Of a stretch of 64,000 nucleotides of DNA, positions 33,601 through 45,314 are shown piece by piece; the first letter of the stretch is position 1, and every line of letters begins with the position of its first letter. Made by a program: the position numbers and the translations under genes. Source of the stretch: Diploptera punctata (taxonomy: Eukaryota > Arthropoda > Insecta > Blattodea > Blaberidae). The stretch is from positions 1,125,501 to 1,189,500 of the forward strand of contig JASPKZ010003845.1 in assembly GCA_030220185.1 (NCBI GenBank), written 5' to 3'. The notes beneath the pieces were generated by a model. It saw only the letters and a program-made list of their open reading frames with translations. It was not told where the DNA came from and did not search any database.

Positions 33601-34005
33601 AGGATCCAATTGTGGATTTACACTATCTAGACACACACACAAAAAAAATCATCGAAATCGGTCCAGTTGTTTAGGTAGCTTTTAATTTCGGATTTCAGGT
33701 AAACTTCCACCTCTAATTGTCGGATTTCGCTCATTTTTTGATAATGCGTACCTCTGTTTATTTTAATAGGATGTACTGAGTTTCATTGTAAAACATCGAA
33801 AATGTGACCGCTAGAGCTATTTATAAATGTTCACTTCAGGTGAACTCCTACACCTAATGGTTTTAGCGGATCCAATTGTGAATCTAAAACATCCAGGGAC
33901 CCACTCAAACACACACAAAAAAATTATCAAAATCGGTCCAGTCTTTTTTGGTGGAGTTCAGTGACAAAAATATGTACAAAAGAATATTATATATATATAT
34001 CGCTT
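33600..34005 (+). repeat. Dispersed repeat family C, copy 3
   Basis: Two internal units each contain 'aatcggtccag' (33657 and 33933). Between them is the shared 'tcaggtaaactcc'-type block, followed by a short (TA)n run. Confidence 0.65.
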
Positions 34006-34382
34006 AGGAGAAGGCATTTTTATTTTTACTTAACTACGTAGGCCTATACAGAAGTTAATTAAGAAAAGTAAGATTGAGTTTCTTAACGAACAAAATTAGA
34101 CCTTTAAGAGTTGGAGTTAATCTGAACTGAAAATTTTTAAAAGTCGATATGTTAATTTTCTCACAACGAAACTTAATAGGCCTACATACAGTTTAATTAA
34201 CAAAATAAATATGTATTCCTTAAACTAGCTTAATCGTGCCATAAATTCGACTTGCTGAGGAATTCGCCTAATTCGTGAGCGTTATGTTATCACAGGCCAA
34301 TATATTTGTAATAAATATGTTTTGACACCATGATTATTGACTTGGGTTTATCCATTGCCTATATATATATTAAAATTATGAC

Positions 34383-34676
34383 GTGAACTTGCTTGATATC
34401 TACCAACTGCAGAATAAAATATTTTCGACTAGGTCATTCAAGTTCACTGACTCAGTAATCCTGAAGCAACTAGAATTTGTGGTTAAAACTGTCACTAAGT
34501 GTGAAAAATGTCCACAGCGACATATTTTGGAAGAAATATATCCTTCCACACAGGATATTTTCTTCAGAGCTCTAAAGAGAAGAAAATTCAACGTTAAGAT
34601 GCAAAAATTTAACGCATTTTTCGTCATGCAGGAACTGCGTAAACTAAGCGAATTGTTTAGCAAATCAAATTCCTAA
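34383..34676 (+). other. 97-codon open frame overlapping family C
   Basis: The frame is open, but its last third lies in the family C start block ('gtcatgcaggaactgcgtaa'). That argues against an independent gene. No motif recognised. A cysteine pair (KCEKC) alone is not diagnostic. Confidence 0.15.
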
Positions 34677-34980
34677 TCTACCAGTTCAGATATTACATTT
34701 ATATTTAATTAAAACGTATATATACAGATTCGTTACGAGAAAACAAACATTGCGACCGCTAGAGCTTTATTTAAATTTCGACTTTAAACTAAACCAAACA
34801 GTTGAATTTCGCTTATTGTTAGACAACGCTCTCTTTGTTGTATTTAAATAACCTACATCGATTTTTATTGTGAAAAATCGATTATTGCAGCCACTGGAAC
34901 GAATTCGGACCAAATTTTCTTGATTGTTTGTTATATGCCTTGTTTTGTTCTGGAAAAACATGAATTTCATCTGCTACAGA
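34610..34980 (+). repeat. Dispersed repeat family C, copy 4
   Basis: Starts at 'gtcatgcaggaactgcgtaa' and carries two internal units ('gcgaccgctagagc' and 'gcagccactggaacg'). Confidence 0.6.
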
Positions 34981-35039
34981 CCTAATATGCAAATATATTT
35001 TTTTTGGAAAAACTTTACAACATGTGATAATAAAATTGT

Positions 35040-37047
35040 TTCCAAGTTTCAACCATATACCATGCGCATGCGCCGACAGATGCGAAGTGGTTTACACTAT
35101 TGAATCACGGGATGCAGCCAACATAACTAACTCACTGGCACTATCGAACCCGTAGGTACATGACCGCACGGACATAATCTCTCCATACCTTCCTATCCTG
35201 AGCCAATGTTTTACAATCATTCCCTGTATAAGCTACTTCTCCCACCTCATTCTTGGTCTACCAACTGGGCGTTTTTCCTCTGGTTTTCTTACAATAAGCC
35301 TCCATGCACGTATTTCATTCCACATTCGTGCCACATGTCCTGCCTATCGCAGTCTACGAGACTTAACTGTTCTTATTATATCTGTCCTCCTATAAAAACC
35401 ATGTAGTTCACTGTTAAGCAGTCTTCTCCATTCACCTGTCTGTTCATCTCTCTTTGGTCCAAAAATTTTCCTAAGAACATTATTCTCAAATACTCGTAAT
35501 CTCCTTTCCTCCCTAAAAGCAAGAAAGAGTACATGTTTCGCATCCATATAATACAATTGGTAGAATAATAATTGTATGCATTTTCAATTTAACGGTTTTT
35601 GAAAGGAGTTGGGAAGTCAAGAGTCTCTGTAATGCATAATAACACGCATTTCAACAATTGAGCCTATGTTTAGTATCTTTGTGCATCTCATTCCTATTTG
35701 TAATTATTGTTTGCAGGCAACATGTACACGATATTTGAACTCGCGTTGTCAACGAACCTATAAAAGATAACCTAACGCAATTAAAGTACTCCAACCTGTG
35801 AAAGAATGCACGCTAATTGTATTTAGTGTAAGTTAATTAACATGTAATATTTGCTAAACAAAATAAATCTGATGAGCATAATGTATGAGCAATTATTAAA
35901 GTGTAAGACCCACAATAAGTTACAGTTATTAGCCCACCAATGACAATTCATATGTGCTACTGAAGAATAAGCATTTAAAAACTTTAAATCGGTCTGACGC
36001 ATACAAGTTAACGTTACTAGTTTTCCTCCGACAATTCTAATAGAAATTCAGATAAAATTAAATTTATATTCAATTCTCATTAATAAATTATACACTCGAA
36101 GTAACCCATAATCTCCTAATTCTAATAAGATTTCTGCCAAAATTATTGACCCTCTTACAAGAGCGTCTACAGACTCCATATTGGCTGTACTGGAACACAG
36201 AATATTCGTTAAAATCAATATGGCTGCCACTTCTTCGTTTAGTTCAATATCGTGAAAAAAATGTATTCAAATAATCATTAGAAAACATGTAAAAATAATC
36301 GTAAAAGGTGGGAAATAATTTCAAAAATGAAACCCTATGAATAAATTTGACAGGGGATTATGAAGTAATTTAAAATTCATGTCATATGTTGTAAAGTTTA
36401 GCCTTGTTCATTTTCGGTGCTGTAACTCAAAGCAGACAAAATGCAGAGCATTGACTATACAAGTCCCACTACCCTTATTCTTGTGAGACAAGAGCAGATA
36501 ATACTAGAACGAATCATTCCAGAGACAAATGAAATTAACATTTGACTAATTTTTACATGTTACATGAAATTTTAAATTACTTCATAAGCTCGTCAAATAA
36601 TATTCTTAGGGTTTCATTTTTAAAATTATTTCCCACCATTTACAATGATTTTTACAATTTTTCTAACGATTATTTGAATATATTTTTCTACGATATTGAG
36701 CTGCATATGTAGAATAAAGACGAGGCAGCAATGTTGATTTTAACAGCCAACAAATACGTGTATAAGTGCAGCCAACATAGAGTATATACTAATTAACTGT
36801 ACACATATAGTTCAGAATTTCAGAAGTTACTATTTATTTTTGGGAGTTGCATTCTTTCACAGGTTAGAGTGCTTAAATTTGCGTTAGGTTAGCTTTTTGG
36901 TTGGTCTTTCACAGGTTACAGTGCTTAAATTTCGTTAGGTAGCTTTTAGGTTCGTTAAATATCATGTATATGTTGACTGTATCCCGTGATTCCACAGTGT
37001 GAACACCTTCGTATCTGTTAGCGCATGCGCATGGTATATGATTGGAA
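35040..37047. mobile_element. Foldback element with very long inverted repeats
   Basis: The left arm pairs with the right arm over most of its length. Outer pair: 35040-35125 with 36968-37047, both including 'ccatgcgcatgcgc' and 'atcacgggat'. Middle pair: 35715-35830 with 36840-36965, sharing 'ctttcacaggtt'. Inner pair: 36190-36395 with 36545-36765, sharing 'ggtgggaaataattt'. Without the nested LINE (35128-35714) the element is about 1.4 kb with a ~150-bp loop. No coding capacity. Superfamily not assigned. Confidence 0.75.
35128..35714 (-). mobile_element. LINE 3'-end (family L1a) nested in the foldback element
   Basis: The minus strand encodes LRVFENNVLRKIFGPKRDEQ and DIIRTVKSRRLR, the C-terminal region of a non-LTR retrotransposon. 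It splits the left foldback arm: GCAGCCAACAT precedes and GCAGGCAACAT follows, an 11-bp duplication with one mismatch. So the LINE is younger than the foldback element. Confidence 0.8.
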
Positions 37048-37762
37048 ATGAATAATAAAATTATGGAATATTCACCTGAAAGGTCCGTCTCCTCAACTTA
37101 ATTAATTATTTAACTGTAGCGCTTTCAGAACTTGTCCCATCATCGGCAGGATTCAAAACTGGTGTTTCACTGAAGATCTGGTAGAGGGGGTTACATGTAT
37201 TGGATTCGTTTTCATTTTATCAGATTGTCGTTGTGAGCTGCTTTCATGATTTCCATTTCTTCGAGTACGTTTATCTTCGCTGGATTATTTTCTCTGTGCA
37301 TTACTGTTAGGTGTTTTCAATATTTAAATGCGATGTCCTTCATGGATAACGTGTTTTGCTTAGCTTTATTATTCACGCAGAAGGAAAATCAAGCTATGCA
37401 AAACACGTTATCCATGAAGGACATCGCACGTTAAATATTGAAAACACCCTAACAGTAATGCACAGGGAAAATAATCCAGCGAAGATAAACGTACTCGAAG
37501 AGATGTAAATCATGAAAGCAGCTCACAACAACGACAATCTGATAAACGAAAACGAACCCAATACATGTAACCCCCTCTACCAGATCTTCAGTGAAACACC
37601 AGTTTTGAATCCTGCCGATGATGGGACAAGTTCTGAAAGCGCTACAGTTAAATAATTAATTAAGTTGAGGAGACGGACCTTTCAGGTGAATATTCCATAA
37701 TTTTATATTTTAATTTTGAATAATACCTCAATGGAACACATCATGAATCTTATAAAAGTTGA
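37048..37762. mobile_element. Palindromic Penelope-like insertion with 12-bp target duplication
   Basis: The arms (about 37066-37364 minus, 37391-37690 plus) are near-perfect inverted copies. The plus arm encodes SYAKHVIHEGHRTLNIENTL, then MHRENNPAKINVLEEM and NEPNTCNPLYQIF: the segment following the GIY-YIG endonuclease of Penelope-like elements. A 3' tail ('gaataatacctcaa') is present only on the right, as in 22845-23348. ATATGATTGGAA flanks the unit (37036-37047 and 37763-37774). It inserted at the edge of the foldback element. Confidence 0.8.
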
Positions 37763-37774
37763 ATATGATTGGAA

Positions 37775-38130
37775 GTTAGAAAAATTTTTCGCGACGCATA
37801 TTGTAAAATATCCCCGAATACTTTAAGAAGAATTGTGCATAAAACTAGAAGAGATAAGGTAAGAAGTGAACATATTAGAAACCAGATAAATATCCAAGGT
37901 AGATTCGGTGGGTAGGAGAACTAAATGTAACCAACATGTTTCTCGCATGGCATTGGACAGAATTGTACGTGTGACAAGGGACAGTCTAACTGCAGGCGGA
38001 AAGAGATCGCCTGGAAGACTGAAATAGAGATGGAGGGATTTCCTGGAAGACCGAAATAGAGATGGAGGGATTTCGTAGTTCAATTTTAAAAAATAATTTG
38101 TTGACGTTTCGATCTCCTTGTATGAGATCA
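37775..38130. other. Unassigned DNA with a short tandem duplication
   Basis: 'gatcgcctggaagactgaaatagagatggagggatttc' is followed at 38040 by a near copy ('ctggaagaccgaaatagaga'). No gene recognised. Confidence 0.45.
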
Positions 38131-38137
38131 TTTTCAA

Positions 38138-38395
38138 GACATTTGACATTTCCATTTGTCCATTTGTTTGGTTGTTTATACTATATAGATACCATTACCA
38201 AAACAATTTTGTGTGTAATTTTTTTAACAAAATTAAATAAACAAAATCAAGATTCCAATTTTATGATTAAACATATTTTAATCAATTTTGTTAATTTAAA
38301 TTTGTTAAAAAAACACACAAAAAAATACTTGGTAATAGTATCTATATAGTATAATCAACCATACAAAATGGATAACTGGATATGTCAAATGCTCA
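38138..38395. mobile_element. MITE-like inverted repeat (~95-bp arms)
   Basis: The left arm 38138-38235 ('atttgacatttccatttgtc', 'actatatagataccattacc') is mirrored at 38300-38395 ('ggtaatagtatctatatagt', 'ggatatgtcaaat'). The ~65-bp spacer is AT-rich. Target duplication not evident. Confidence 0.6.
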
Positions 38396-38649
38396 CGCAA
38401 GGAGACTGAAACATAGACAAATTAGTGAATAAATTGAATATTTGACTGAGATAACGAATTATTATTATTAACCCTTCGCTGTCAGGGAATAATATAAAGA
38501 CATGTTCAACATTTCATTTTTGGTTATGAGTCTGTATTGTTCACTTACGTCTTGTAGACTTTGCATTTTTCTTACGATTTTACATGATCTGTTTACTAAA
38601 TTTTTAATATCTGGTTTCCTATTCAACATTGGTGTTTCTCCTCTTTATA

Positions 38650-39999
38650 CAGGGCAAGTCAAAATGTTGTGCAGGTTTTTAGAAATTTATTATGTGAAAT
38701 GTAATGAACATATAATATCGTGAGACATATTGTATGAAAGGTAAACTCTCAAAGTTTAGTTGTCCACTTCTAAAGTTCCGCGTTCACCCGCAAGATGTCA
38801 ACAGCAGAGCAGTAAAGGAAAATGGCGTTGACTGGGGATCAGAAGTCTTTCTGTGTGCTTGATTACCATGTAAACAACTCTGTGACTAGTGTTCAACGAC
38901 ATTTCCGTACCAGATACGATAAAGACCCGCCGGATGGGAGATCCATTCGTAAGTGGTACACACAATTTAGGGATTCAGGCTGTATCTGTAAACGAAAATC
39001 GACTGGCCGTCCGTTGACGAGTGAAGAGACAGTCGAACGCGTTCGCACATGCTTTGTGCGGAGTCCACAGAAATCCACCTACCGGGGAGCGACAGAACTT
39101 CAACTACCACAAAAAACTGTATGGCGGATTCTCCGGAAACGTTTACAGATGAAACCCTACCACTTGCAACTGGTTCAAGCCTTTAAAACCCGCCGATTAT
39201 GCTTTGCGAGCGTCCTTCTGTGTGATTTTCTCGCATTAATGGAAGAGAATGAGTTCCATGAGAGGGTAGTTTACAGTGATGAAGCGACTTTCCACCTTTC
39301 AGGAAAAGTGAATAGACACAATGTAAGGATTTGGGGAACTGGTAACCCCCATGCAACTCTGGAACATCAACGCGATTCTCCGAAAGTGAATGTCTTTTGT
39401 GCCATTTCCCATGCAAAGGTTTATGGGCCCTTTTTCTTTCATGAACGTACTGTGAACGGACATGTTTTCCTTGATATGCTACAACAATGGCTCCTTCCGC
39501 AGCTTGAAGCGGATAGTCCAGATTTCATTCTGCAGTTGAATGGTGCCCCTCCACATTACCATGGCAGTGTTCGAGACCATTTGAATACGGCTTTACCACA
39601 ACGCTGGATAGGCCGTGCATCTCAGGGTGATCAACAACCTCATTCATTGGCCACCCTCGTTCACCAGATCTAACCCCGTGTGATTTCTTCATGTGGGGTC
39701 TTGTAAAGGATCATGTTTACGTACCACCACTTCCAACAACACTGCATGAACTGCGTGCCCGCATCACAGCAGCCATTGCTGATATCGACCGCGGACTGCT
39801 ACAGAAAGTTTGGCAGGAGATTGAATATCGGCTTGACATCTGTCGTGTAACAAAAGGCGCTCACATAGAACATCTGTGAATATTTAAAAAAAAACTTTGA
39901 GAGTTTACCTTTCATACAATATGTCTCACAATATTATATGTTCATTACATTTCACATAATAAATTTCTGAAAACCTGCACAACATTTTGACTTGCCCTG
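38650..39999 (+). mobile_element. Mariner-type transposon with ~110-bp terminal inverted repeats
   Basis: The left end begins CAGGGCAAGTCAAAATGTTG at 38650 and its inverted copy ends at 39999, with TA at 38648-38649 and 40000-40001. The inverted repeats extend to about 38757 and from 39892, unusually long for the group. They contain 'tttcacataata' and 'ggtaaactctcaaagttt'. A single transposase gene fills the middle. Confidence 0.9.
38822..39879 (+). pseudogene. Mariner-type (DD41D-like) transposase, inactive
   Basis: Starts at ATG 38822 (MALTGDQKSFCVLDYH) and, across frame changes near 39620-39670, ends at TGA 39877-39879 (KGAHIEHL). N-terminal helix-turn-helix region (residues ~8-110, including SGCICKRKSTGRP). 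First catalytic D in VVYSDEATFH (residue 153). The second catalytic position reads QLNGAPPHYH, with asparagine (codon AAT at 39539-39541) where family members carry aspartate. The third D is in SPDLTPCDFFMWG (39682-39684), in a shifted frame. Compensating indels lie between. The family is a mariner lineage widespread in insects; both the D-to-N change and the frameshift predict loss of activity. Confidence 0.85.
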
Positions 40000-40009
40000 T
40001 ATATTTAGA

Positions 40010-40435
40010 TATTTAAGGCTTGTTCCGGTCTTATTCTTTAACACTCTTGAGCCCATGTTGTCTTCGGTCTTCTATCTATCGGGTTGTCGTTAATCATCAG
40101 TTTTGGTATACGGTCTCCTTTCACATTATTACTGATTTTTTATTTCTTCCGTCATGATCAAGAAATTCGCCTTCTCCAGTTGTAGCGGTCTCATCTGTAA
40201 GTCCCAGTTCACTCATACTTGTTATCACATCATCCATCCAACTTTCTTCGGGTATTCCCTTTCTTCTTTCCCAGGTATTCTCCAATCCAAGATCGTCTTA
40301 GTTATTCTATCAGACGTCATTCTCTTGAGATGCATGTACCACCTTAATGGTCTTTCTTCTATTGTCTGTAACACATTCCTTCAACTTGCATAATTCTTCT
40401 AATTTCAACGTTTCTAATCTGAACTTCCGCTATTA
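40010..40435 (-). mobile_element. LINE C-terminal fragment, minus
   Basis: The minus strand gives MHLKRMTSDRITKTILDWRI- and KKGIPEESWMDDVITSMSELG-like residues in a broken frame, the usual C-terminal HLxRM ... ESWxDD layout of a non-LTR element of another lineage. An (ATT)n tract follows at 40437-40486. Confidence 0.55.
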
Positions 40436-40499
40436 TATTATTATTATTGTTATTATTAGTATTATTATTATTATTATTATTATTGTAGTTTTTTTTTCT

Positions 40500-40745
40500 G
40501 AACAGTTAAATCTCGTAGACTGTGATGGGCAGGACATACGAAAACAATGGGGAATGAAAATTCCTTGTAGGAAAATCAGAAGGGAAGTCCCCGGTAGATA
40601 GGCCAAGAATGAGGTGGGGAAATAATATTAACAATGATTTCAGATAGGTAGATTATACGTGAGATAATTGGAAAACATTAGCTTAGGTCTATATCCCAGC
40701 GGTTATGAGCTTACGGGTTCAAAATTGCAGTGAGTTAGTTTCTTG
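40500..40745 (+). mobile_element. LINE 3'-end fragment (family L1a), plus
   Basis: Matches the recurrent LINE end ('gataattggaaaacattagc', 'agcttacgggttc'). Confidence 0.65.
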
Positions 40746-41104
40746 TGTAATATGCGTAAGATAATTTTGAAACAGGTGGTAAGTTTCCCAGATTACTGAC
40801 GTCAGGGTCTTCTTTTCAATTTGATTGAAGCCTTGCCTAAGGGCGGGTTATTTAATATCGTCTTTTGAACTGTTCACTGAACTCTATTACAACGGTCGCA
40901 CTACGGCGGATTCTCTATTGTATGTTGTGATAGGAATTACTAATGTGTTCTCTCTACCCGGAAATGAACTAGATCAAATGAAAAAAAAAATCGCTACATA
41001 AAATCCATTTTCTGTAAGTATAATAAAAAATTGTACGGTACTGCACCGGTTCAGTTACCTTTCTCGCGATACACCTGGTTGGATTATAATTCAATCTACT
41101 GACA

Positions 41105-41192
41105 ATTTAACTCATGCCCCAAATGGGAGTCAATGACCAATCACGTTTCAATGATTTCTGTTTTACAACCAATCAGAGTCGTGTTTCACGAA
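41105..41192 (+). repeat. Dispersed repeat family B, copy e, 5' part
   Basis: 'aactcatgccccaaatggga' to 'cgtgtttcac', then broken by a LINE; it resumes at 42535. Confidence 0.7.
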
Positions 41193-42525
41193 ATATTTAT
41201 CAGTGTTATAATTACAATATTAAAGAAAGTATAGTAAAACCAATTTACAAGAAAGGAGAAAGAATCCAACCATCTAATTATAGAGGCATTATCCTCCTAA
41301 ATAGTGGATATAAAATCTATGCTAGAATAATAGCAAAACGAATACAACGAATTACTGAAGTAACACTAGCAGAAGAACAAAACGGGTTCCGAAAAGGAAG
41401 ATCTTGTACCGCTGGAGTATTTGCCCTGAATCAGATAATAAACAAAATACAAGAAAAAAACCTAGAAACGCATTTGTTATTTATAGACTTAGATAAGGCA
41501 TTTGATCGAGTAAACAGGGAAATATTGTGGAATGTCCTAAAAGAAAAAGGCCTTCCTATTCAGATTATAGAAACTGTTAAGAGCTTGTACTATGGAACAA
41601 ATATTTGTATTGTCCCTCAGTTGACTAAAAATAAGACATTTTTTTTCAAATAAACCAAGGAGTACGACAAGGGTGTTTATTCTCACCTATATTATTTAAT
41701 ATTTATATGGACGATATCCTAAAAGAATGGAAGAAGGTTTCAACTAATGAAGGAATATTAATTGATAATAAAGATAAAATAAAATAAATGCTTTATTATT
41801 TGCTGACGATGTTGTACTTTTAGCAGAATCTGAAAATGAGCTCCAAATGTTAGCATATAAATTTAAATTAATAGCCAATAGATATAATTGTAAAAATATC
41901 AATAAATAAGTCAAAAGTAATGGCATCTGTTGGTCAATAAGGAATTAGATCAAAAATTGTACTGGATGACAAAATAATAGATACAAGTATCACATTTCCA
42001 ATATTTAGGATATGATATAACTAATAGAGAAAATAAAGATATAGAAAATAAAGTAAATAAATTTCAGGCTATTTGTGGAACCATAAAAAGAACCTTAGGT
42101 CGGAAAACAAGGAAAGATATGAAACTTAAATTATATAAAACAATAGCTGTTCCTTTGTTGTTGTATGGAAGTGAAAATTGGATAATGAAATCAAGGGATA
42201 AAAGCAGGATACATACTGCAGGAATGCTGTTTTTACGTAATGTGAAAGGATGCACAAGAGCGGATAGAATAAGGAATGAAACTATACGAGAAGAATTAAA
42301 TATATATAAAATTGAAGATAAAATCAGCGAAAATAATAAGAAATGGACAGAACACTTAATGAGAATGAACAACGAAAGAATACCAAAAAGAACCTTCCTG
42401 TATAATCCCAGAGGAACAAAAGATGTTGGGCCGACCACGTAGAAGATGGACTCCACTTTTAACTTCGCCGGAACAGGCTGCATAGCCTAAACCTTGTAGT
42501 AGAAGAAGAAGAAGATCATTTTATT
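41193..42525 (+). pseudogene. LINE reverse-transcriptase pseudogene nested in family B
   Basis: Contains recognisable reverse-transcriptase blocks. KPIYKKGERIQPSNYRGIIL (41237 onward) and EEQNGFRKGRSC (41370-41405) come first, then LLFIDLDKAFDRVNR with the catalytic FxDxxxAFD block (41477-41517). QGVRQGCLFSPILFNIYMDD follows in a shifted frame (41658-41708), then FADDVVLLAESENE (41796-41838). The C-terminal tail is MKLKLYKTIAVPLLLYGSEN at 42119-42178, with IEDKISENNKKWTEHLMRMN at 42312-42371. At least three frameshifts or stops. Ends in (GAA)n at about 42500-42512. The apurinic endonuclease domain is missing, so it is 5'-truncated. Confidence 0.85.
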
Positions 42526-42534
42526 GGGATTACC

Positions 42535-43115
42535 AAAATAAAGATAGCTCCATTTTTAATATTCTGAACAGGTCAGAGCATTATTTTGCAGTGACTGAGC
42601 CTGGGAGAAATACGGCTACCAGATTGTATATATAGTGCATGAATGTCAACACATGCCGCATGCGGGAGTTAATATAAAACATTTGTAGCAATTGATTATA
42701 CCACCAAAAAAAGAAACCACTGTTTGCACTTTCTTAAATGTATTTTTTCCCAGGTAATAACGTTCCAGAAAAATGTAATTGTCATATTTTCATCATAGTA
42801 TCAGTTTGATGTGTTTCATTTTTTCTCATTTAGACTGCATTCTTACAATACTGCGTTCCTTTGGCAATAAATAATATGATCTGGTTGCAGTGATGAACAA
42901 AATAAGCAAATGCAGCGTACCAATCGTTTCTCATTTGTTTTCAAACATCGGAGTTTACATTAAATATATAAATATTTTAAAATAACTGTATTTAAATAAT
43001 GATTTGTGAGTAAACATCTTAATTTTATTCGTTAAATAGTCCTAACAAATGCCACTCTTGATTTCCAAATTCTCTAGATAATTTGGAAATCACTCGTGGC
43101 ATTACTTATGATAAT
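42535..43115 (+). repeat. Dispersed repeat family B, copy e, 3' part
   Basis: Resumes with 'taatattctgaacaggtcag' and ends in the clearest terminal foldback of the family: ATTTCCAAATT at 43061-43071 pairs with AATTTGGAAAT at 43080-43090. The stem extends outward to GCCAC/GTGGC with three mismatches. Confidence 0.75.
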
Positions 43116-43425
43116 TATCAGTAGATTTCAATTTCTGTCTGAGGTTTTAATGATTTTGTCTCTTCTTTAATTCGTAGCGTGGTTAGTTAAGACAAACTGC
43201 AACGTGGAGCGTTCAATTATCGATGAGAATTAAATTACCCTAATCTTCTGGAGGTAATTATGGGACTGGGATCGACTCATCCTCTAGCAGAATAGAGTAC
43301 CGGACTATGTATTTGGGAAAAATGTGGCCGTAACGCAGGGTTGACAATTCGGATGACATCACATGCTGATTATGTAGAAAGGTGGTAGCTTTAACTACCT
43401 ACTACCCTAAATGGCCATGATCTGA
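43116..43425. other. Unassigned intergenic DNA
   Basis: Nothing recognised. Confidence 0.5.
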
Positions 43426-43429
43426 TGGA

Positions 43430-43545
43430 GGTAAATTATACAATGGGCAATTGGCAAACGTTAGGTCAGGATAGGATGTATATGGAGCCTCATGTCCGTG
43501 CAGTTATGAACCTAGGGGTTTGATAGTACTATTGGGTGAGTGAGT
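43430..43545 (+). mobile_element. LINE 3'-end fragment (family L1a), plus
   Basis: Short end fragment ('ttatgaacctaggggtttga') with a (TGAG)n tail-like run at 43533-43546. Confidence 0.6.
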
Positions 43546-43805
43546 GAGTTTTAATTTTAAATTTATCAAATTTAAGATCACATCAAGGTTGAAGACATGG
43601 ATTGAAGAGATTTGCAAAATCCTTGAAAACGTGATGAGATGGGTGTTATTTTTTCTACTATTTAATTACTGGGTACCGTGTGACATGTTAAAAGTACTCA
43701 TAAGGTGAGAGGTTACTCCAAGTTAATGGAATGGGAGGGAAAAGAGGCATAATATGCAGTTTTACAGTAAGCTTATATATATGTAGGCCATGTAGTATGA
43801 TGATT

Positions 43806-44122
43806 CCATTCCATAGTAATTCTGCCTGAGGGCGGGTCTTTCACTACAATCATAGCATTTTCCTGCTATGCTGTGCAGCTTTACTAGGGAATTATAGGTG
43901 TGGAGCTTCCCGTTGCTTTCCACACCGGTGAAGGATGTTGATGATAATGATAAGACCGGATGATTTTCGGGTACTGTGGAGCCCTAAGCTTCCTGACATT
44001 TGTCTTACAGGTGAGGAAAAACCCCGAAAAAAACCTCACCCAGGAGCTTGTCCGGACCGGGAATCGAACTCGGGTCCGCTGCGTGGCAAGGCAGTACACT
44101 AGTTCGAGACCACAGCGGTGCA
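43806..44122 (-). mobile_element. tRNA-derived SINE (family 1), minus
   Basis: Reverse complement of the family 1 SINE, with the B-box hairpin near 44060 ('gggaatcgaactc') and the body end at 43806 ('ccatagtaattctgcctgag'). Confidence 0.85.
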
Positions 44123-44127
44123 CTGTA

Positions 44128-44405
44128 TGATGATTAAGGCTATGATTTGTATGTGATTACTTTTTTTTTGCTTATTTGTAGTTGAAAATTATAAATTTTC
44201 ACGAATTAGAATCTTACTTATCCTAGATATATGCACATTTATTATTACATATTTTTACATATTTGATTACATGTAAAAATATGTAATGATGAATTTGTAT
44301 ATGACTATGATAAGTAAATTTCGAATTCGTGGAAATGTATAATTTTCAACTATGTATAAGCAAAAAAAAAAGTAATGACAAAAAATTCGAAGCCTTAATC
44401 ATCAT
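44128..44405. mobile_element. Palindromic MITE-like element, ~130-bp arms
   Basis: The left arm (44128-44258: 'gatgattaaggct', 'gcttatttgtagttgaaaat', 'cttacttatc') is mirrored by 44270-44403 ('gataagtaa', 'attttcaactatgtataagc', 'agccttaatcatc'). The loop is about 12 bp. Non-coding, and placed directly beside the SINE end. Confidence 0.7.
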
Positions 44406-44730
44406 GCTCTATGGCACGACAGGCCTAGAAGACCTGTGGTTTACCAGTCGCTGCTGGCCTTACACCCGCACAGGTACATGGTTGTTCACTCATATAGGGG
44501 TTACATGTGGTTAATATGTCGATTCCCAACAACGTTATATCTAGTTTTCTCACCTGGAACCGCTACTTACTGTCGCTACCCAAATTCCTCATGATGCTGG
44601 TTATAGGCACCGTTCCCATACTAGCCGAAATTCCATGAAAAAATGTATTCCCTCATCGGATTTCGAATGAGCGCAAATCCCGTACCTCTGCACCAAGACA
44701 TCATGCCTTAAACAGATCGCCTATGCCTTG
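44406..44730. repeat. Unclassified repeat-like segment
   Basis: GC-richer than its surroundings ('cggtttc'-poor, 'ctcacctggaaccgctactt', 'gctggttataggcaccgttc'). Looks like a SINE body read on minus, but no second copy in the window confirms this. Confidence 0.3.
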
Positions 44731-45312
44731 GGACGTCATCACATGGAATATAAAGTTCACAAAGTTAATATATTAGCTTATCGTTTACAGCTTTTGAAAA
44801 ATCATTGTTTAGAAAATACCGTATTATATCTAATTATAGCTTGTCAGCAAACAAAATCCAGTTGTGCTGCGCTTGCGCTAGAATTCTATGGCATAGTGCT
44901 CTCACTCTGGTGCTGGGATTCCCGTAATCACGTGATATGCCTGTGACCTTGGGAGGCGTTCAGTTATATGATCATGGTTGTTATTAGTTATTATGTAGCA
45001 TTGTTTTAATGGTGATATCAGCTCCTGTTCAAGCGGTATGGGTATTGACGTTGATTGGTTGGGAAGAGGGGAGCATCGGTCTGGATAGTGAGCGATGTAC
45101 CATCAAAGCAAGAATGTGGCCTATTATCATTACAGTTTTTCGCTTCCAAGCTATAGGTTTACTTTTAAAACAATTTTAAAAGGTGATATATTTTTTTATT
45201 TTGTTGTACACTAATGATTTCACATATTAGAACAATTATTTTACAAATATATTACAGATTGTCGGTGAACTCCTGTAACACCTTGTATAAATAAGCATGA
45301 TGTAAAACAAAA
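44731..45312. other. Unassigned intergenic DNA
   Basis: Nothing recognised. Confidence 0.5.
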
Positions 45313-45314
45313 CA

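Noticed and set aside
41744..42483. Minus-strand open frames opposite the LINE reverse transcriptase
   Set aside because: They are antisense shadows of the plus-strand LINE coding sequence. The same applies at 46137-46593 and 60634-61060.
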